DNA of 64,000 nt from Ligilactobacillus pabuli (GCF_022836475.1 NZ_BQXH01000003.1:62001-126000); one strand, 5' to 3'; positions 27,794-38,627 are shown, counted from the first letter of the stretch. Made by a program: numbers and translations. The notes: generated from the letters alone by a model not told the origin.

Positions 27794-30628
27794 TTGGCAC
27801 AAGATAAAATTGTGATCCATGGCGCACGCGCGCATAATTTGAAAAATATTGATGTTGAGATCCCGAAAAATAAGTTAGTTGTCATGACCGGACTATCTGG
27901 TTCAGGGAAGAGTTCCCTAGCCTTTGATACTTTGTATGCTGAAGGCCAACGTCGTTACGTAGAAAGTTTGTCCGCGTATGCTCGACAGTTTTTAGGTCAA
28001 ATGGATAAGCCAGACGTGGACTCAATTGATGGTTTATCGCCCGCAATTTCGATCGACCAGAAGACGACATCGAAAAATCCACGGTCAACGGTCGGAACTG
28101 TCACAGAAATTAACGACTATTTACGCTTATTGTGGGGGAGAGTCGGCACGCCAATCTGTCCTAACGATGGGCACGAAATTACGAGCCAGTCACCGGAACA
28201 GATGGTTGACCGCGTTTTGGCATTACCAGAACGGACTAAACTGCAAATTTTGGCACCGGTAGTCCGGGCTAAAAAAGGCCAACATAAGAAAGAATTAGCG
28301 AAAATTAAACGTGAAGGTTTTGTGCGCTTAATTGTTGATGGTGAAATGCATGACGTAGAAGAAGACATTGAGCTGGACAAGAATTTGCAACACTCGATCT
28401 CAGTCGTGGTTGACCGGATCATGGTCAAACCTAGTGCGAGGTCCCGGCTGTTTGATTCCTTTGAATCAGCGCTGCGTTTGTCAGGCGGCTATGCATTTGC
28501 GGATGTGATCGATGGTGAAACGCTCCAGTTTTCCGAAAATTTTGCCTGCCCGTATTGCGGATTTACGATTGGGGAATTAGAGCCGCGACTATTTTCGTTT
28601 AACGCACCATTTGGGGCTTGTCCAGAATGTGACGGTTTGGGTGTGAAATTAGAAGTCGATGTGGACTTAGTTGTGCCCGATAAGAATAAGACTTTAACTG
28701 AAGGGGCTTTAGCACCGTGGAATCCGATCAGTTCACAATATTACCCGACTCTGTTGCAAGAGGCCTGTGAAAAATTCGGAATTGATATGGATACGCCATT
28801 TAAAAAATTAACTAAAAAACAACAAAATATTGTTTTATACGGAGCGGGCGAGAAGACTTTCCACTTTGTCTTTGAAAATGACTTTGGCGGTAAACGTGAC
28901 CTTGATATGCAGTTTGAAGGGGTCGTTAACAACGTTTCTAGGCGGTACCACGAAACAAACAGTGACTTTACGCGCGATGTGATGCGCAAGTATATGACGA
29001 GTTTAACTTGTCAGGCTTGTCATGGTTATCGTTTAAATGAAAAAGCTTTGGCAGTTAAGATCAACGGTCAGCACATTGGGGAAGTTTCAGATTATGCCAT
29101 TGGCGAGTCCTTAGACTTCTTTAATGACTTACATTTTTCAGAACAAAATGAACAGATTGCTCGCCCAATTTTAAAAGAAATTCGGGATCGGTTAGCCTTT
29201 TTGCAAAATGTAGGCCTCAATTATTTGACCTTAAGCCGTTCTGCCCGGACTCTTTCTGGTGGGGAAGCTCAGCGAATTCGGTTAGCCACACAAATTGGTT
29301 CTAACCTTTCTGGTGTGATGTATATCTTGGATGAACCATCAATTGGTTTACACCAACGAGATAATGATCGTTTGATCGCCTCTTTGAAAAAAATGCGTGA
29401 TTTGGGAAATACCTTGATCGTGGTCGAACATGATGAAGATACGATGCGCGCCGCTGATTATATTATTGACATTGGGCCAGGAGCCGGAGTTAACGGTGGT
29501 CAAGTCATGGCGAGCGGAACTCCTAAACAAGTCCAACGGGCTAAAAAGTCGATCACCGGTCAGTATTTAGCAGGCAAACGGTATATTTCAATTCCTAAAA
29601 AACGGCGTGCTGGTAATGGTGAGTTTGTCACAGTCACTGGGGCTAGTGAAAACAACTTAAAGGACTTAACCGTTAAATTCCCATTAGGCAAGTTTATTAC
29701 GGTAACTGGGGTCTCAGGTTCCGGCAAGTCGACTTTGATCAATATGATCTTGAAGCGTGCTTTGGCACAAAAGCTGACACATAACTCTGAAAAGCCGGGT
29801 AAATACCAGACGATCAGCGGCTATGAGTCTCTGGAAAAAGTAATCAATATTGATCAATCGCCAATTGGTCGAACTCCCCGCAGTAACCCGGCGACTTATA
29901 CGGGTGTCTTTGATGACGTTCGGACTCTTTTTGCCCAAACGAATGAAGCTAAGATGCGTGGTTACAACAAAGGACGTTTTAGTTTTAACGTCAAGGGTGG
30001 CCGCTGTGAGGCCTGCAAGGGTGATGGAATCATCAAAATTGCGATGAACTTCTTGCCGGATGTCTATGTTCCCTGTGAAGTTTGTCATGGAACACGCTTT
30101 AATTCTGAAACTTTGGAAATTGAGTATAAAGGACATACAATTGCGGAAATTTTGGAGATGACGGTGGAAGAAGCTTTGGATTTCTTTGCACCTATCCCTA
30201 AGATCAAGCGCAAACTGCAAACGATCGTGGATGTCGGTTTAGGTTACGTTAAACTGGGGCAGCCAGCAACGACCTTGTCTGGTGGGGAAGCCCAACGCAT
30301 GAAGCTGGCTTCAGAGCTGCACCGGAAGTCAAACGGCAGAACTTTTTATATCTTAGATGAACCAACGACTGGTTTACATTCTGAAGATGTGAAACACTTG
30401 TTGGCAGTCTTGCAGCAGTTAGTTGATAAGGGCAACACGGTCTTAGTGATCGAGCATAATTTGGATGTCATTAAGACCTCTGACCATTTGATCGACCTGG
30501 GACCTGAGGGCGGCGATGGCGGCGGCCAAGTCGTTGTGACTGGGACCCCAGAAGACGTTGCTGCCTGTCCTGAAAGTTATACCGGTCAATATTTAAAGGA
30601 TATTTTAGCAAATGGCACTTACGAATAA
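27794..30628 (+). CDS. uvrA: Excinuclease ABC subunit A
   Basis: UvrA is the dimeric ABC-type damage sensor that delivers UvrB. The 944-residue protein has two ATPase modules (Walker [10 protein letters not shown] about 34-42, and GVSGSGKST in the second half). Two signature motifs ([12 protein letters not shown] and [12 protein letters not shown]) and zinc-binding CPYC...CPEC and CEAC...CEVC clusters are present. TTG 27794 follows GAGGGA; an upstream GTG at 27776 is less well placed. It is cotranscribed with uvrB. Confidence 0.97.
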   Translation: MAQDKIVIHGARAHNLKNIDVEIPKNKLVVMTGLSGSGKSSLAFDTLYAEGQRRYVESLSAYARQFLGQMDKPDVDSIDGLSPAISIDQKTTSKNPRSTVGTVTEINDYLRLLWGRVGTPICPNDGHEITSQSPEQMVDRVLALPERTKLQILAPVVRAKKGQHKKELAKIKREGFVRLIVDGEMHDVEEDIELDKNLQHSISVVVDRIMVKPSARSRLFDSFESALRLSGGYAFADVIDGETLQFSENFACPYCGFTIGELEPRLFSFNAPFGACPECDGLGVKLEVDVDLVVPDKNKTLTEGALAPWNPISSQYYPTLLQEACEKFGIDMDTPFKKLTKKQQNIVLYGAGEKTFHFVFENDFGGKRDLDMQFEGVVNNVSRRYHETNSDFTRDVMRKYMTSLTCQACHGYRLNEKALAVKINGQHIGEVSDYAIGESLDFFNDLHFSEQNEQIARPILKEIRDRLAFLQNVGLNYLTLSRSARTLSGGEAQRIRLATQIGSNLSGVMYILDEPSIGLHQRDNDRLIASLKKMRDLGNTLIVVEHDEDTMRAADYIIDIGPGAGVNGGQVMASGTPKQVQRAKKSITGQYLAGKRYISIPKKRRAGNGEFVTVTGASENNLKDLTVKFPLGKFITVTGVSGSGKSTLINMILKRALAQKLTHNSEKPGKYQTISGYESLEKVINIDQSPIGRTPRSNPATYTGVFDDVRTLFAQTNEAKMRGYNKGRFSFNVKGGRCEACKGDGIIKIAMNFLPDVYVPCEVCHGTRFNSETLEIEYKGHTIAEILEMTVEEALDFFAPIPKIKRKLQTIVDVGLGYVKLGQPATTLSGGEAQRMKLASELHRKSNGRTFYILDEPTTGLHSEDVKHLLAVLQQLVDKGNTVLVIEHNLDVIKTSDHLIDLGPEGGDGGGQVVVTGTPEDVAACPESYTGQYLKDILANGTYE

Positions 30629-30641
30629 GTGAGCGAATGAT

Positions 30642-30669
30642 TTGCATTTTGGGCGGTAAATGCTAAAGT
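30642..30669 (+). promoter_or_regulatory. luxS promoter
   Basis: TTGCAT (30642-30647), a 16-bp spacer and TAAAGT (30664-30669). A short dyad GCATTT...AAATGC spans the spacer. Confidence 0.6.
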
Positions 30670-30707
30670 AACTTTAATGGATCTAATTCAAGATTGGAGA
30701 GATGATT

Positions 30708-31181
30708 TTGGCAGAAGTTGAAAGTTTTACATTGGATCATACAGCAGTTAAGGCACCTTATGTTCGTTTGATCACGACAGAAGAAGGCGCAAAGGGCGAC
30801 GTGATCGCTAATTATGATTTACGTTTAGTGCAGCCCAATGAAAACGCAATTCCAACGGCAGGTTTGCATACGATCGAACACATGCTGGCAGGATATTTAC
30901 GTGACCATCTTGATGGTGTGATCGACTGTTCTCCATTTGGTTGCCGGACAGGTTTTCATTTGATCACTTGGGGTGAACATGACACCGTTGAAGTGGCACG
31001 GGCTTTGAAAAAATCCTTAGAAGAAATATCTCAAGCTTCATGGGAAGATGTGCAAGGTACTGATATTAAGAGTTGCGGTAATTACCGTGATCACTCCTTG
31101 TTCTCAGCCCAAGAATGGTCTAAAAAAATCTTGAGCGAAGGAATTTCTTCCGAACCATATGAACGTAAAGTAGTTGAATAA
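30708..31181 (+). CDS. luxS: S-ribosylhomocysteine lyase LuxS
   Basis: LuxS splits S-ribosylhomocysteine into homocysteine and the AI-2 precursor DPD, recycling methyl-cycle waste. The 157-residue protein carries the metal site HTIEH (H54, H58) plus a cysteine in KSCGNY (about 123), and [11 protein letters not shown] with the catalytic cysteine. TTG 30708 gives the usual family length and good spacing to GGAGAG; ATG 30702 touches that site. It is monocistronic with its own terminator, inserted between uvrA and the serine dehydratase genes. Whether AI-2 is used as a signal cannot be seen. Confidence 0.96.
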   Translation: MAEVESFTLDHTAVKAPYVRLITTEEGAKGDVIANYDLRLVQPNENAIPTAGLHTIEHMLAGYLRDHLDGVIDCSPFGCRTGFHLITWGEHDTVEVARALKKSLEEISQASWEDVQGTDIKSCGNYRDHSLFSAQEWSKKILSEGISSEPYERKVVE

Positions 31182-31188
31182 GCATTAG

Positions 31189-31222
31189 CAAAAAGACTCA
31201 GGGCAAAACCTGGGTCTTTTTT
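31189..31222 (+). terminator. luxS terminator
   Basis: AAAAAGACTCAGG, loop, CCTGGGTCTTTTTT. Confidence 0.93.
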
Positions 31223-31327
31223 CTTCGGGAAAAATTGAACTGCCTGTTTGCTAACGGCCTTAAAAAATATATAATTGGAAGTAATTGGAACAGTCTGGAA
31301 TAGAGCGGCAGAAAAGGGGCGGCAACG

Positions 31328-31987
31328 ATGAATGAAAAATATCAGAGTGTTTTTGATATCGTGGGACCAGTGATGGTGGGGCCGTCGAGTTCGCATACAG
31401 CTGGTGCAGCTAAATTAGGCTTTGCTGCCGGTAAGCTCTTACCCACACGTCCGGACAAGATTCAAATCGATTATTACGAGTCTTTCGCCAAGACCCACGC
31501 TGGGCACGGAACAGATTTTGCCATTGTTGCGGGAATTTTAGGGATGGAAACCAATGATCCGCGGTTGCCAGAGTCCTTGGACCTGGTACATGAACTGGGC
31601 ATTCCCGTGCAGATCAATGAAATGCAGACTCCCAGCCCGCTTGGACATCCCAATACGGCGCAACTGACCTTGTGGGCCGGGCAGAAGAAAGTTAGTTTGT
31701 GGGGAGATTCGATCGGCGGCGGTAAAATCGAGGTCAAACAAATTCAGCTGGGAGAAAAGACCTTGGAATTACCTGGTCCTCTGCCAGTCCTGCTCTTTTC
31801 TTGTCCGCCCAGCCGGTTACCGCAGATTTTGGCAAAAATGGCGACGCTGTCAGTGGTAGTGACCGCCCAAAATTTTTGTCAGTTAAATCAAACGGAAAAT
31901 TTGTATGCACTGAATTTACAAAAAGAAATTGCACCAAAAAGTGAATTGGAACTCTCACAGTTGTGTCATAACTTAATTTGTCTTTAG
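31328..31987 (+). CDS. sdaAB: L-serine dehydratase beta subunit
   Basis: This is the small subunit of the iron-sulfur L-serine dehydratase, which converts serine to pyruvate and ammonia. The 219-residue protein has the SDH-beta signature DIVGPVMVGPSSSHTAGA (10-27), HGTDFAIVAGILGM and a weakly conserved C-terminal ACT-like part. A promoter TTGCTA-16-TATAAT (31248-31275) precedes it. It sits 16 bp before sdaAA and forms an operon with it. Confidence 0.95.
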   Translation: MNEKYQSVFDIVGPVMVGPSSSHTAGAAKLGFAAGKLLPTRPDKIQIDYYESFAKTHAGHGTDFAIVAGILGMETNDPRLPESLDLVHELGIPVQINEMQTPSPLGHPNTAQLTLWAGQKKVSLWGDSIGGGKIEVKQIQLGEKTLELPGPLPVLLFSCPPSRLPQILAKMATLSVVVTAQNFCQLNQTENLYALNLQKEIAPKSELELSQLCHNLICL

Positions 31988-32003
31988 GATGTTAGGTGGA
32001 AAA

Positions 32004-32885
32004 ATGTACAAAAGTATTGCAGAAATTGTGCAGGCCGCACAAGAACGACAACTCTCGCTGGCCGAGCTAATGATTGAACAAGAATGTGAACTTTCGAAAA
32101 AAACGGTCGCAGAAGTCCGAACTAAAATGCAGACCCAGCTCCGGGCAATGCACGCTGCAGCGGTGCGCGGGACCCACGGAAAAGGTGTTGCTTCAAGGAC
32201 TGGTTTAACTGGACAGCAGGCTGCCAAATTGGTCAAATATCACCAGGAGGGCCATAGCCTGTCGGGAGATACTGTCTTAACGGCCTTAGAAAACGCAGTG
32301 GCTACCAATGAGGTCAACGCCGCGATGGGTGTCATTTGCGCTGCACCAACAGCCGGTTCGGCGGGGACTTTACCAGGAGTGTTATTTGCTTTGAAAAAAA
32401 GATTAGCGCTGAGTGAAGAAGACGAAGTGAATTTTCTGTTTTGTGCCAGCGGCTTTGGACTTATTGTGGCAAACAACGCAACGATTGCCGGGGCGACAGG
32501 AGGATGTCAGGCTGAAGTGGGAAGTGCTTCTGCGATGGCAGCTGCCGCAGCCGTGGAAGCTAGTGGCGGGACCCCGCAACAATCAGCGGAGGCCTTTGCT
32601 TTTGCCCTCAGCAATTTGTTAGGCTTAGTCTGTGATCCTGTGGCCGGTTTAGTCGAGATCCCCTGTGTGAATCGTAATGTGGTAGGGGCCGTTAATGCTT
32701 TAGCGGCAGCTGATCTGGCCTTGGCGGGATTGACGAGCCAGATCCCGGCAGATGAAGTGATCTTAGCCATGAAAGACGTCGGACAAAGAATGCCGCGTGA
32801 ATTACGGGAAACAGGCTTAGGGGGTCTGGCTGCCACACCGACGGGGACCGAGATTGCCTTTAAAATTTTTGGTCAAGAAGCTTAA
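32004..32885 (+). CDS. sdaAA: L-serine dehydratase alpha subunit
   Basis: The 293-residue catalytic subunit binds an oxygen-labile [4Fe-4S] cluster that activates serine. Conserved cysteines are visible in VICAAPTAGSAGTLPG, GGCQAEVGSASAMAAAA and LVCDPVAGLVEIPCVNRN. ATG 32004 follows TAGGTGG. Together with sdaAB it feeds serine into pyruvate metabolism. The alpha subunit is of normal length and intact. Confidence 0.95.
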   Translation: MYKSIAEIVQAAQERQLSLAELMIEQECELSKKTVAEVRTKMQTQLRAMHAAAVRGTHGKGVASRTGLTGQQAAKLVKYHQEGHSLSGDTVLTALENAVATNEVNAAMGVICAAPTAGSAGTLPGVLFALKKRLALSEEDEVNFLFCASGFGLIVANNATIAGATGGCQAEVGSASAMAAAAAVEASGGTPQQSAEAFAFALSNLLGLVCDPVAGLVEIPCVNRNVVGAVNALAAADLALAGLTSQIPADEVILAMKDVGQRMPRELRETGLGGLAATPTGTEIAFKIFGQEA

Positions 32886-32983
32886 CTGTTAGTAATGAAT
32901 AACTTAAGAAGAATAAAATATGATGACACGCCCGGATTGTTGTGGTATTGTTATCAAGGATGTTTGAAATTGGAGGAGCAATA

Positions 32984-33868
32984 ATGAGTGAACAATTTGA
33001 ATTAGTAATATTAACTGGGATGAGTGGGGCAGGTAAAACTGTGGCCATGCAGAGTTTTGAAGATTTAGGCTACTTCTGTATTGATAACATGCCGCCCAGC
33101 TTGATCCCTAAGTTTTATGAATTATTGCAAGATTCAGGGAAGGTTACAAAAGTTGCCTTAGGGATCGATCTGCGTTCGCGGTCTTTTTATGACCAAATTA
33201 TTGAAATTTTACAAAGCGTCGAAGATCATCAGGCGGTCCATATTAAGATCGTCTTTCTTGATACCTCCGATGAAGAATTAGTTGCTCGGTATAAGGAAAC
33301 CAGGCGGGCACATCCTTTGGCACGAGCCGGTCGCTTATTGGACGGAATTGCCAAGGAAAGAGAATTACTCGCTGAAATTAAGACCCAAGCTCAGCTGGTG
33401 ATCGATACTACCAAGCTGTCACCGCGTCAATTACGGGAAGAAATTTTCCATACTTTTGAAAGCGGCAAGGAAACACCTTTCCACGTGGAAGTAATGTCAT
33501 TTGGGTTTAAATATGGGTTGCCAATCGATGCTGATATTGTGATGGATGTTCGCTTTTTGCCTAATCCATACTATATTCCAGAACTAAAGGATCAGACTGG
33601 CTTAGACCAACCTGTTTCTGACTATGTGATGAGTTCAAAAGGGGCAAAAAGCTTTTATGAACAGTTTGCGGGCTTGTTAGAAGAAATTTTACCTGGCTAC
33701 GTGAATGAAGGAAAATCAAGTGTTGTGATCGCCATTGGCTGTACTGGCGGGCAACATCGTTCAGTTGCTTTGACTCAGATGATCGGGCAAAGATTACAAA
33801 AACAGTATCCGGTCCGCATCTCACACCGTGATATGAACAAGCGGAAGGAGACTGTGAACCGCTCATGA
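32984..33868 (+). CDS. rapZ: RNase adapter/nucleotide-binding protein RapZ (YvcJ)
   Basis: The 294-residue protein has an N-terminal P-loop GMSGAGKT (about 12-19) and the C-terminal domain with [12 protein letters not shown]. In Escherichia coli RapZ guides RNase E to GlmZ RNA and senses glucosamine-6-phosphate. In Bacillus, YvcJ affects competence; its RNA role in Firmicutes is not settled. ATG 32984 follows GGAGGAG. It is the first gene of the conserved rapZ-yvcK-whiA cluster and overlaps yvcK by 4 bases. Confidence 0.94.
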   Translation: MSEQFELVILTGMSGAGKTVAMQSFEDLGYFCIDNMPPSLIPKFYELLQDSGKVTKVALGIDLRSRSFYDQIIEILQSVEDHQAVHIKIVFLDTSDEELVARYKETRRAHPLARAGRLLDGIAKERELLAEIKTQAQLVIDTTKLSPRQLREEIFHTFESGKETPFHVEVMSFGFKYGLPIDADIVMDVRFLPNPYYIPELKDQTGLDQPVSDYVMSSKGAKSFYEQFAGLLEEILPGYVNEGKSSVVIAIGCTGGQHRSVALTQMIGQRLQKQYPVRISHRDMNKRKETVNRS

Positions 33869-34884
33869 TCAATCTTAACAGGAATAACCAGCGCCCTAAA
33901 ATCGTGGTGATTGGCGGAGGGACTGGTCTACCAGTCGTTTTGCGCGGGTTGCATAAACAAAACGCCGATATCACTGCCGTTGTGACCGTTGCCGATGATG
34001 GCGGATCTTCCGGCGTGATCAGGGATTATATCAACGTGGTCCCGCCTGGAGATATTCGGAATGTTTTGGTCGCACTGGCAGATGTGCCAGAGATTTATGA
34101 GGATATTTTTCAGTATCGTTTTAACAGTCAAGATCAGTTTTTTTCAGGACATGCGATCGGTAATTTAATTATTGCAGCATTGTCCGAAATGAATGGCGAC
34201 GATATTTTTTTGGCGGTACAGAAGCTGTCACAGTTAATGAGAGTCGATGGAAAAGTCTACCCTGCTGCAAGTGTTCCGTTGGTTTTAAACGCTGAATTTA
34301 GCGATGGAACGCAGTTGGCTGGAGAAGCTGAAATTACAGCTGCTGGAAAAAACATTGAAAAAGTGTGGGTCACCAGCACGAATGGCACGAAACCAGAAGC
34401 ACGTCAGGAAGTAATTGACGCAATTTTGGAAGCTGATCAGATCGTCTTAGGACCTGGGAGTTTGTTTACGAGTATCTTACCGAATTTGATGATTGAAAAT
34501 GTAGGTCAAGCGGTCTGCCAAACTCAGGCTGAAGTGGTTTACATTTGTAATATCATGACGCAAAAAGGGGAAACCGAGAAGTTTACGGATGCTGACCACG
34601 TGCGAGTTTTAAACCGGCATTTGCATGAGAATTTTGTGGACACTGTTTTAGTCAATACGGAACCAGTGCCGCAGGATTATTTGAATCATCAGAAATATAA
34701 TGAAATTTTAGACCAGGTCAAGTATGACTTTAATGGGTTGCGTGAACAAAATTGTCGGGTAATTTCAGATAATTTTTTGGAACTGCGGAATCAAGGAGTT
34801 TTCCATAACGAAAACAAAGTTGTGGATGAATTGATCAGGTTAGCGGGACGACCGAATTCGTGGGTCGCTGATCGTTTTAATTAA
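33865..34884 (+). CDS. yvcK: YvcK, CofD-like gluconeogenesis/cell-shape factor
   Basis: The 339-residue protein has the CofD-like fold with [13 protein letters not shown] (about 18-30), [11 protein letters not shown] and PPGDIRN. In Bacillus YvcK is needed for growth on gluconeogenic substrates, binds UDP-GlcNAc and influences cell-wall enzyme localisation. The start ATG overlaps the rapZ stop as ATGA, giving translational coupling. The product is intact. Confidence 0.95.
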   Translation: MINLNRNNQRPKIVVIGGGTGLPVVLRGLHKQNADITAVVTVADDGGSSGVIRDYINVVPPGDIRNVLVALADVPEIYEDIFQYRFNSQDQFFSGHAIGNLIIAALSEMNGDDIFLAVQKLSQLMRVDGKVYPAASVPLVLNAEFSDGTQLAGEAEITAAGKNIEKVWVTSTNGTKPEARQEVIDAILEADQIVLGPGSLFTSILPNLMIENVGQAVCQTQAEVVYICNIMTQKGETEKFTDADHVRVLNRHLHENFVDTVLVNTEPVPQDYLNHQKYNEILDQVKYDFNGLREQNCRVISDNFLELRNQGVFHNENKVVDELIRLAGRPNSWVADRFN

Positions 34885-34898
34885 AAACAGGGCACAAA

Positions 34899-34943
34899 AA
34901 ATTAAGGTGGGCTGGAAAGTTTTCTGGCGCACCCTTAGTTTTG
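34899..34943 (+). terminator. Hairpin between yvcK and whiA
   Basis: AAAATTAAGGTG and CACCCTTAGTTTT pair across an inner GGAAA/TTTCT stem and end in TTTTG. It may partly terminate yvcK before whiA. Confidence 0.6.
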
Positions 34944-34964
34944 TCTAGGGAAGGAGGCAGTTAA

Positions 34965-35906
34965 ATGTCATATGCTAGTGAGGTCAAAAAAGAGTTAACG
35001 ACCTTAGAAGTTAGTCACGAACAAAATGGTAAGGCCGAACTGATGGCACTGATTCGAATGAACGGCGCGTTGAGCTTGATCGACCACCAATTCGTGTTAA
35101 GCATTCAAACGGAAAATCCGGCAACAGCCAGGAGAATTTATTGGCTGTTGGAAAAATTTTATGGCATTAAAAGTGAGTTAATGGTGCGGCGGAAGATGAA
35201 GTTAAAGAAAAATAACTTGTACATTGTACGTTTGCGGACGGGGACGAGTTACGTTTTGGAAGACTTGGATATTATCGATGGTCTTCAAATTAAACAAACA
35301 GTGACAAATAGCTTTTTGACTACCGATGGGCCAGTACGTTCTTACTTGCGCGGTGCCTTTTTAGCGACTGGGTCGGTCAATAACCCGGAGACCAGCCGTT
35401 ACCACTTGGAGATTTATTCTTTATACGAAGAACATAACAACTCGATCTGCGAGATGATGAACCATTACCAGCTCAACGCACGTAAAACAGAGCGGCGCAG
35501 CGGCTATATCACCTATTTAAAAGAAGGGGAGAAGATTGCTGATTTTCTATCCCTGATTGGTGCAACGAGTTCGATGCTGAAGTTTGAAGATATTCGGATC
35601 ATGCGTGATATGCGAAATTCGGTCAATCGGATCGTGAACTGTGAAAATGCGAATATGAATAAGGTTGCCGATGCAGCTACTAAGCAAATACAAAATATTG
35701 AGTTTTTGGATGAGACAGTGGGGTTAAACAAGCTGCCTGTTAAGTTGCAACAAGTGGCGCGAGCTCGGGTGATTCATCCAGATGTTAGTTTGAAGGAACT
35801 AGGGGACTTGGTCGAAGGCGGTCCAATTTCTAAATCAGGAGTCAATCACCGTCTGCGCAAACTCAATGAGTACGCTGCTAAAGTCCGAGACGGAACTTTT
35901 AGCTAA
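34965..35906 (+). CDS. whiA: WhiA DNA-binding protein
   Basis: The 313-residue protein has two N-terminal LAGLIDADG-like domains (about 10-190, without endonuclease residues) and a C-terminal helix-turn-helix (about 230-300, with [14 protein letters not shown] and [12 protein letters not shown]). In Firmicutes WhiA affects cell division and chromosome segregation rather than sporulation. ATG 34965 follows AAGGAGG. It is the third member of rapZ-yvcK-whiA. Confidence 0.95.
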   Translation: MSYASEVKKELTTLEVSHEQNGKAELMALIRMNGALSLIDHQFVLSIQTENPATARRIYWLLEKFYGIKSELMVRRKMKLKKNNLYIVRLRTGTSYVLEDLDIIDGLQIKQTVTNSFLTTDGPVRSYLRGAFLATGSVNNPETSRYHLEIYSLYEEHNNSICEMMNHYQLNARKTERRSGYITYLKEGEKIADFLSLIGATSSMLKFEDIRIMRDMRNSVNRIVNCENANMNKVADAATKQIQNIEFLDETVGLNKLPVKLQQVARARVIHPDVSLKELGDLVEGGPISKSGVNHRLRKLNEYAAKVRDGTFS

Positions 35907-35910
35907 AATA

Positions 35911-35953
35911 AAAAAGAGGTGTTATTCCATTTTCAGGAATAACGCCTCTTTTT
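35911..35953. terminator. Bidirectional terminator between whiA and clpP
   Basis: AAAAAGAGGTGTTATTCC, 7-nt loop and GGAATAACGCCTCTTTTT. Confidence 0.95.
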
Positions 35954-35963
35954 AAATCATTGT

Positions 35964-36557
35964 TTATTTAGCTTGCTTTTTGTTTTTCATGATACCATCG
36001 ATCAAACCATAGTCAACGGCTTCTTGAGCAGTCATGAAATGATCACGTTCAGTATCGCGGTTGATTGTTTCAAGGTCTTGTCCAGAACTTTCGGATAAGA
36101 TCTGGTTGATCAGCTTCCGTGTCTTCAAAATGTGCTCAGCAGCGATTTGAATTTCAGTTGATTGACCTTGAGCACCGCCCAATGGTTGGTGAATCAAGAT
36201 TTCAGAGTTAGGTAAAGCAAAACGCTTGCCCTTTGCACCAGCAGTTGAAAGGATCGAAGCCATTGAAGCTGCCATCCCTAAAACAATTGTTTGGACATCT
36301 GAATTGACGAAGTTCATGGTATCGTAAATTGCCAAACCAGCTGAAACAGAACCACCTGGTGAGTTGATGTACATGTAGATATCTTTTTCAGAATCTTGTG
36401 CATCTAAGAAAAGTAACTGAGCAATCACAGCATTAGCCATATCATCAGTAACTTCACCTGAGACCATGATGATCCGGTCTTTTAATAAACGAGAATAAAT
36501 GTCATAAGCACGTTCCCCTTGGGGAGACTGTTCAACGACTGTAGGTACTAAATTCAT
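35964..36557 (-). CDS. clpP: ATP-dependent Clp protease proteolytic subunit
   Basis: ClpP forms the tetradecameric serine protease chamber fed by ClpX, ClpC or ClpE. The 197-residue protein shows the catalytic serine in GMAASMAS, histidine in ILIHQPLGG and aspartate in [12 protein letters not shown] 36557 lies nine bases after GGAGG; an upstream TTG (36563) is too close. It converges with whiA and is controlled by a CtsR box. Confidence 0.97.
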   Translation of the reverse strand: MNLVPTVVEQSPQGERAYDIYSRLLKDRIIMVSGEVTDDMANAVIAQLLFLDAQDSEKDIYMYINSPGGSVSAGLAIYDTMNFVNSDVQTIVLGMAASMASILSTAGAKGKRFALPNSEILIHQPLGGAQGQSTEIQIAAEHILKTRKLINQILSESSGQDLETINRDTERDHFMTAQEAVDYGLIDGIMKNKKQAK

Positions 36558-36619
36558 ATTCAAAAACCTCCTGTTTCAAAATTTCTTGCATGAAATTCGC
36601 TTTCATGGCTTTGATTTAT

Positions 36620-36649
36620 AGTTTACCTTATAGGTCAAAAAAGGTCAAA
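36620..36649 (-). promoter_or_regulatory. clpP promoter and CtsR operator
   Basis: A perfect tandem heptamer GGTCAAA-AAA-GGTCAAA (36633-36649) is the CtsR class III heat-shock operator. On the minus strand TTGACC (36648-36643), 17 bp, TAAACT (36625-36620) forms the promoter, so CtsR covers the -35 region and spacer. Confidence 0.92.
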
Positions 36650-36659
36650 CTTTTCGCAC

Positions 36660-36905
36660 TTCTTTTTTGCTTAAATTTAAGATTTTTTTGACCGATAGTA
36701 ATGTCAGGGACCTTGGCACGATTTTTCCAGTCTGGAACCAGCTGATACGTGCACCGCGATAGACGAATTTCGCGAATAAATGTATAATAATACTACAGTC
36801 TTAAAAGAGCAGTAAAGCGTGGATTCACTTGAAAGAAAGCGCTGGCTCAAACTGACTGATCGTTCGAATTTTGGTGGGATCGTTGAGAACGGATTCCAAA
36901 AAAAG
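36660..36905. other. Unassigned intergenic stretch between clpP and tRNA-Arg
   Basis: No credible reading frame or known RNA is seen. On the plus strand TAGACG-17-TATAAT (36760-36788) looks like a promoter, but no plus-strand terminator follows. A second TTTTTTGACC, half a CtsR site, is at 36683-36692. Confidence 0.4.
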
Positions 36906-36910
36906 GACAC

Positions 36911-36936
36911 AAAAAAAGCTTGATCACTCAAGCTTC
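36911..36936 (-). terminator. tRNA-Arg terminator
   Basis: On the minus strand AAGCTTGA, GTGA loop, TCAAGCTT, then TTTTT. Confidence 0.88.
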
Positions 36937-36953
36937 AACCGTTAATTCAATGA

Positions 36954-37025
36954 TGCGCCAGCAGGGAGTCGAACCCTGATTACAAGAACCGGAATCTTGT
37001 GTGCGATCCATTACACTACCGGCGC
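36954..37025 (-). tRNA. tRNA-Arg (anticodon CCG)
   Basis: The 72-nt cloverleaf is complete. Acceptor GCGCCGG pairs with CTGGCGC (one G-T). The anticodon arm is CAAGA-TTCCGGT-TCTTG, giving anticodon CCG, which reads CGG arginine codons. The T arm is CAGGG-TTCGACT-CCCTG, and the discriminator is A. CCA is not encoded. A promoter TTGTAA-17-TAAAAT lies just upstream on the minus strand (37064-37036), and a terminator follows. Confidence 0.95.
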
Positions 37026-37111
37026 GTACTAGATTATTTTAACGTAAATGAAATAGAATTACAAGGTAAATTTATAAATAATTATGTAAAAAGTCAAAAG
37101 GAGAAATTTGT

Positions 37112-38440
37112 ATGGCACTGCAACAGGATTTTAGTCAACAACAAAATCAAATCCAAAAGCTTGCGATGACACAAAGCATGCAGCAATCGATCCGAATGCT
37201 GAAGTTTAGTGCCGATGAGTTGCAAAGCTTCTTAAAACAACAGGAATTAGAAAATCCGTTTATCGTCGTTAATCCGCGGCGACAGGGGAGCAGTGCGAAT
37301 GTTATTAGCACAACTAGTGCTGCAAGTAGTGAAACTGATTGGACTGAATATACTACCAGCAGAAAACAACGGTCACTAGATGACTACCTGCTAGATCAGG
37401 TTCATTTGACCATGAGAAAAACGCCATTGCGTGGCTGGGTTATTTTTTTAATTGAACATTTGGATTCAAACGGATACTTAGATCTGGATCTTGAGCAACT
37501 GTTAACTAGTGATTTGCTGGATAAAATCACCTTGATCGATGCTTTGACCTTACTACAGGAATTAGATCCACCTGGTGTGGGGGCAAGGAACTTGCAAGAG
37601 TGTTTACTGTTGCAGATCCAACATGATCGTTTTGCGCCGCTTGGTGCTGAAGAAGTGATCAGCAGCGACTTTGAAACGTTTGTTGACCGGAAATGGCAGC
37701 CATTGGCTAAAAAGTATGATTTAACGCTAGGCCAGCTGCAAGAGATCTTAGACTATATTCAAACTCTGTCACCAGCACCAGGTGCTGAGTATAGTCAAGA
37801 TGAAGTGGGATACATTCGACCAGATTTAATTTTAGAAGTGGGACCAAATGATGAGTTAACTTTGAAAATGACGAAACAGACGCACCCGAAAGTTGTTTTT
37901 CGTGATAATTATTTTCAAGAAATGTTGCAAAGTGATGATCCGCAAGTCAAAAAGTATGCGGAAAGTAAGAAAAAAGATTATGCAGAGATCTACCGGGACA
38001 TTGAACAGCGGGGAACGACTTTACTGCGGGTCGGCAATGAGATCATTAAGTATCAACGAGCATTTTTGTTAGATCCTAGCCAATCTTTAACACCGTTGTT
38101 ATTACGTGATGTGGCTAACCACCTCCACTTGCATGAATCGACTATTAGTCGAGCAGTAAATGGTAAGTACTTGCAAACTAAAAATGGAGTTTATGAATTA
38201 AAATCATTCTTTTCACAGGCAGTTAATTATAGTCAAACTGGAGAAAAATTAACGGCGCAAGATGTGAAGGACCGGATCAAGGCCGAAATTATGGCCGAAA
38301 ATCCTGCTAAGCCGTTATCTGATCAAAAAATCAGTGATTTATTAGCTAAAGAGGGACTAAAATTGTCCCGCAGAACGGTAGCAAAGTACCGTGAACAACT
38401 CGGAATCAGCGGCTCAAGCCGGAGAAAGAAATATTCGTGA
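37112..38440 (+). CDS. rpoN: RNA polymerase sigma-54 factor
   Basis: The 442-residue sigma-54 has the Gln-rich N-terminal activator-interacting region (LAMTQSMQQSIRMLKFSADEL, about 18-38), a core-binding domain, a helix-turn-helix (LHESTISRAVNGKYLQT) and the RpoN box RRTVAKYREQLGI near the C terminus. It directs transcription from -24/-12 promoters with an AAA+ activator; in lactobacilli the usual targets are mannose-type PTS operons. No -24/-12 promoter or activator was seen in this window. ATG 37112 follows AAAAGGAG. Confidence 0.95.
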   Translation: MALQQDFSQQQNQIQKLAMTQSMQQSIRMLKFSADELQSFLKQQELENPFIVVNPRRQGSSANVISTTSAASSETDWTEYTTSRKQRSLDDYLLDQVHLTMRKTPLRGWVIFLIEHLDSNGYLDLDLEQLLTSDLLDKITLIDALTLLQELDPPGVGARNLQECLLLQIQHDRFAPLGAEEVISSDFETFVDRKWQPLAKKYDLTLGQLQEILDYIQTLSPAPGAEYSQDEVGYIRPDLILEVGPNDELTLKMTKQTHPKVVFRDNYFQEMLQSDDPQVKKYAESKKKDYAEIYRDIEQRGTTLLRVGNEIIKYQRAFLLDPSQSLTPLLLRDVANHLHLHESTISRAVNGKYLQTKNGVYELKSFFSQAVNYSQTGEKLTAQDVKDRIKAEIMAENPAKPLSDQKISDLLAKEGLKLSRRTVAKYREQLGISGSSRRKKYS

Positions 38441-38598
38441 AAAAATAACGTTCTGGTATTTCATGGGTAGCTACAGCCTTTCATAAAAATAATTCGTATT
38501 TTCACAAATATCGGCTAATTAACCGTCAGTGTTGAGAAGAAAAGCTGAATTTTGATGAAACGCCTAGAAAATTACTTGAAAAAATTAGTTCACATGGC

Positions 38599-38627
38599 TT
38601 GCAATAAATGGTCATTGTTGTTATAAT
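38599..38627 (+). promoter_or_regulatory. cggR-gap operon promoter
   Basis: TTGCAA (38599-38604), 17 bp, TATAAT (38622-38627): a near-consensus sigma-A promoter about 100 bp before cggR. Confidence 0.85.

Noticed and set aside
36704-36931. 75-codon minus-strand reading frame
   Set aside because: It starts in the tRNA terminator, lacks a ribosome site and has no plausible composition for a protein.
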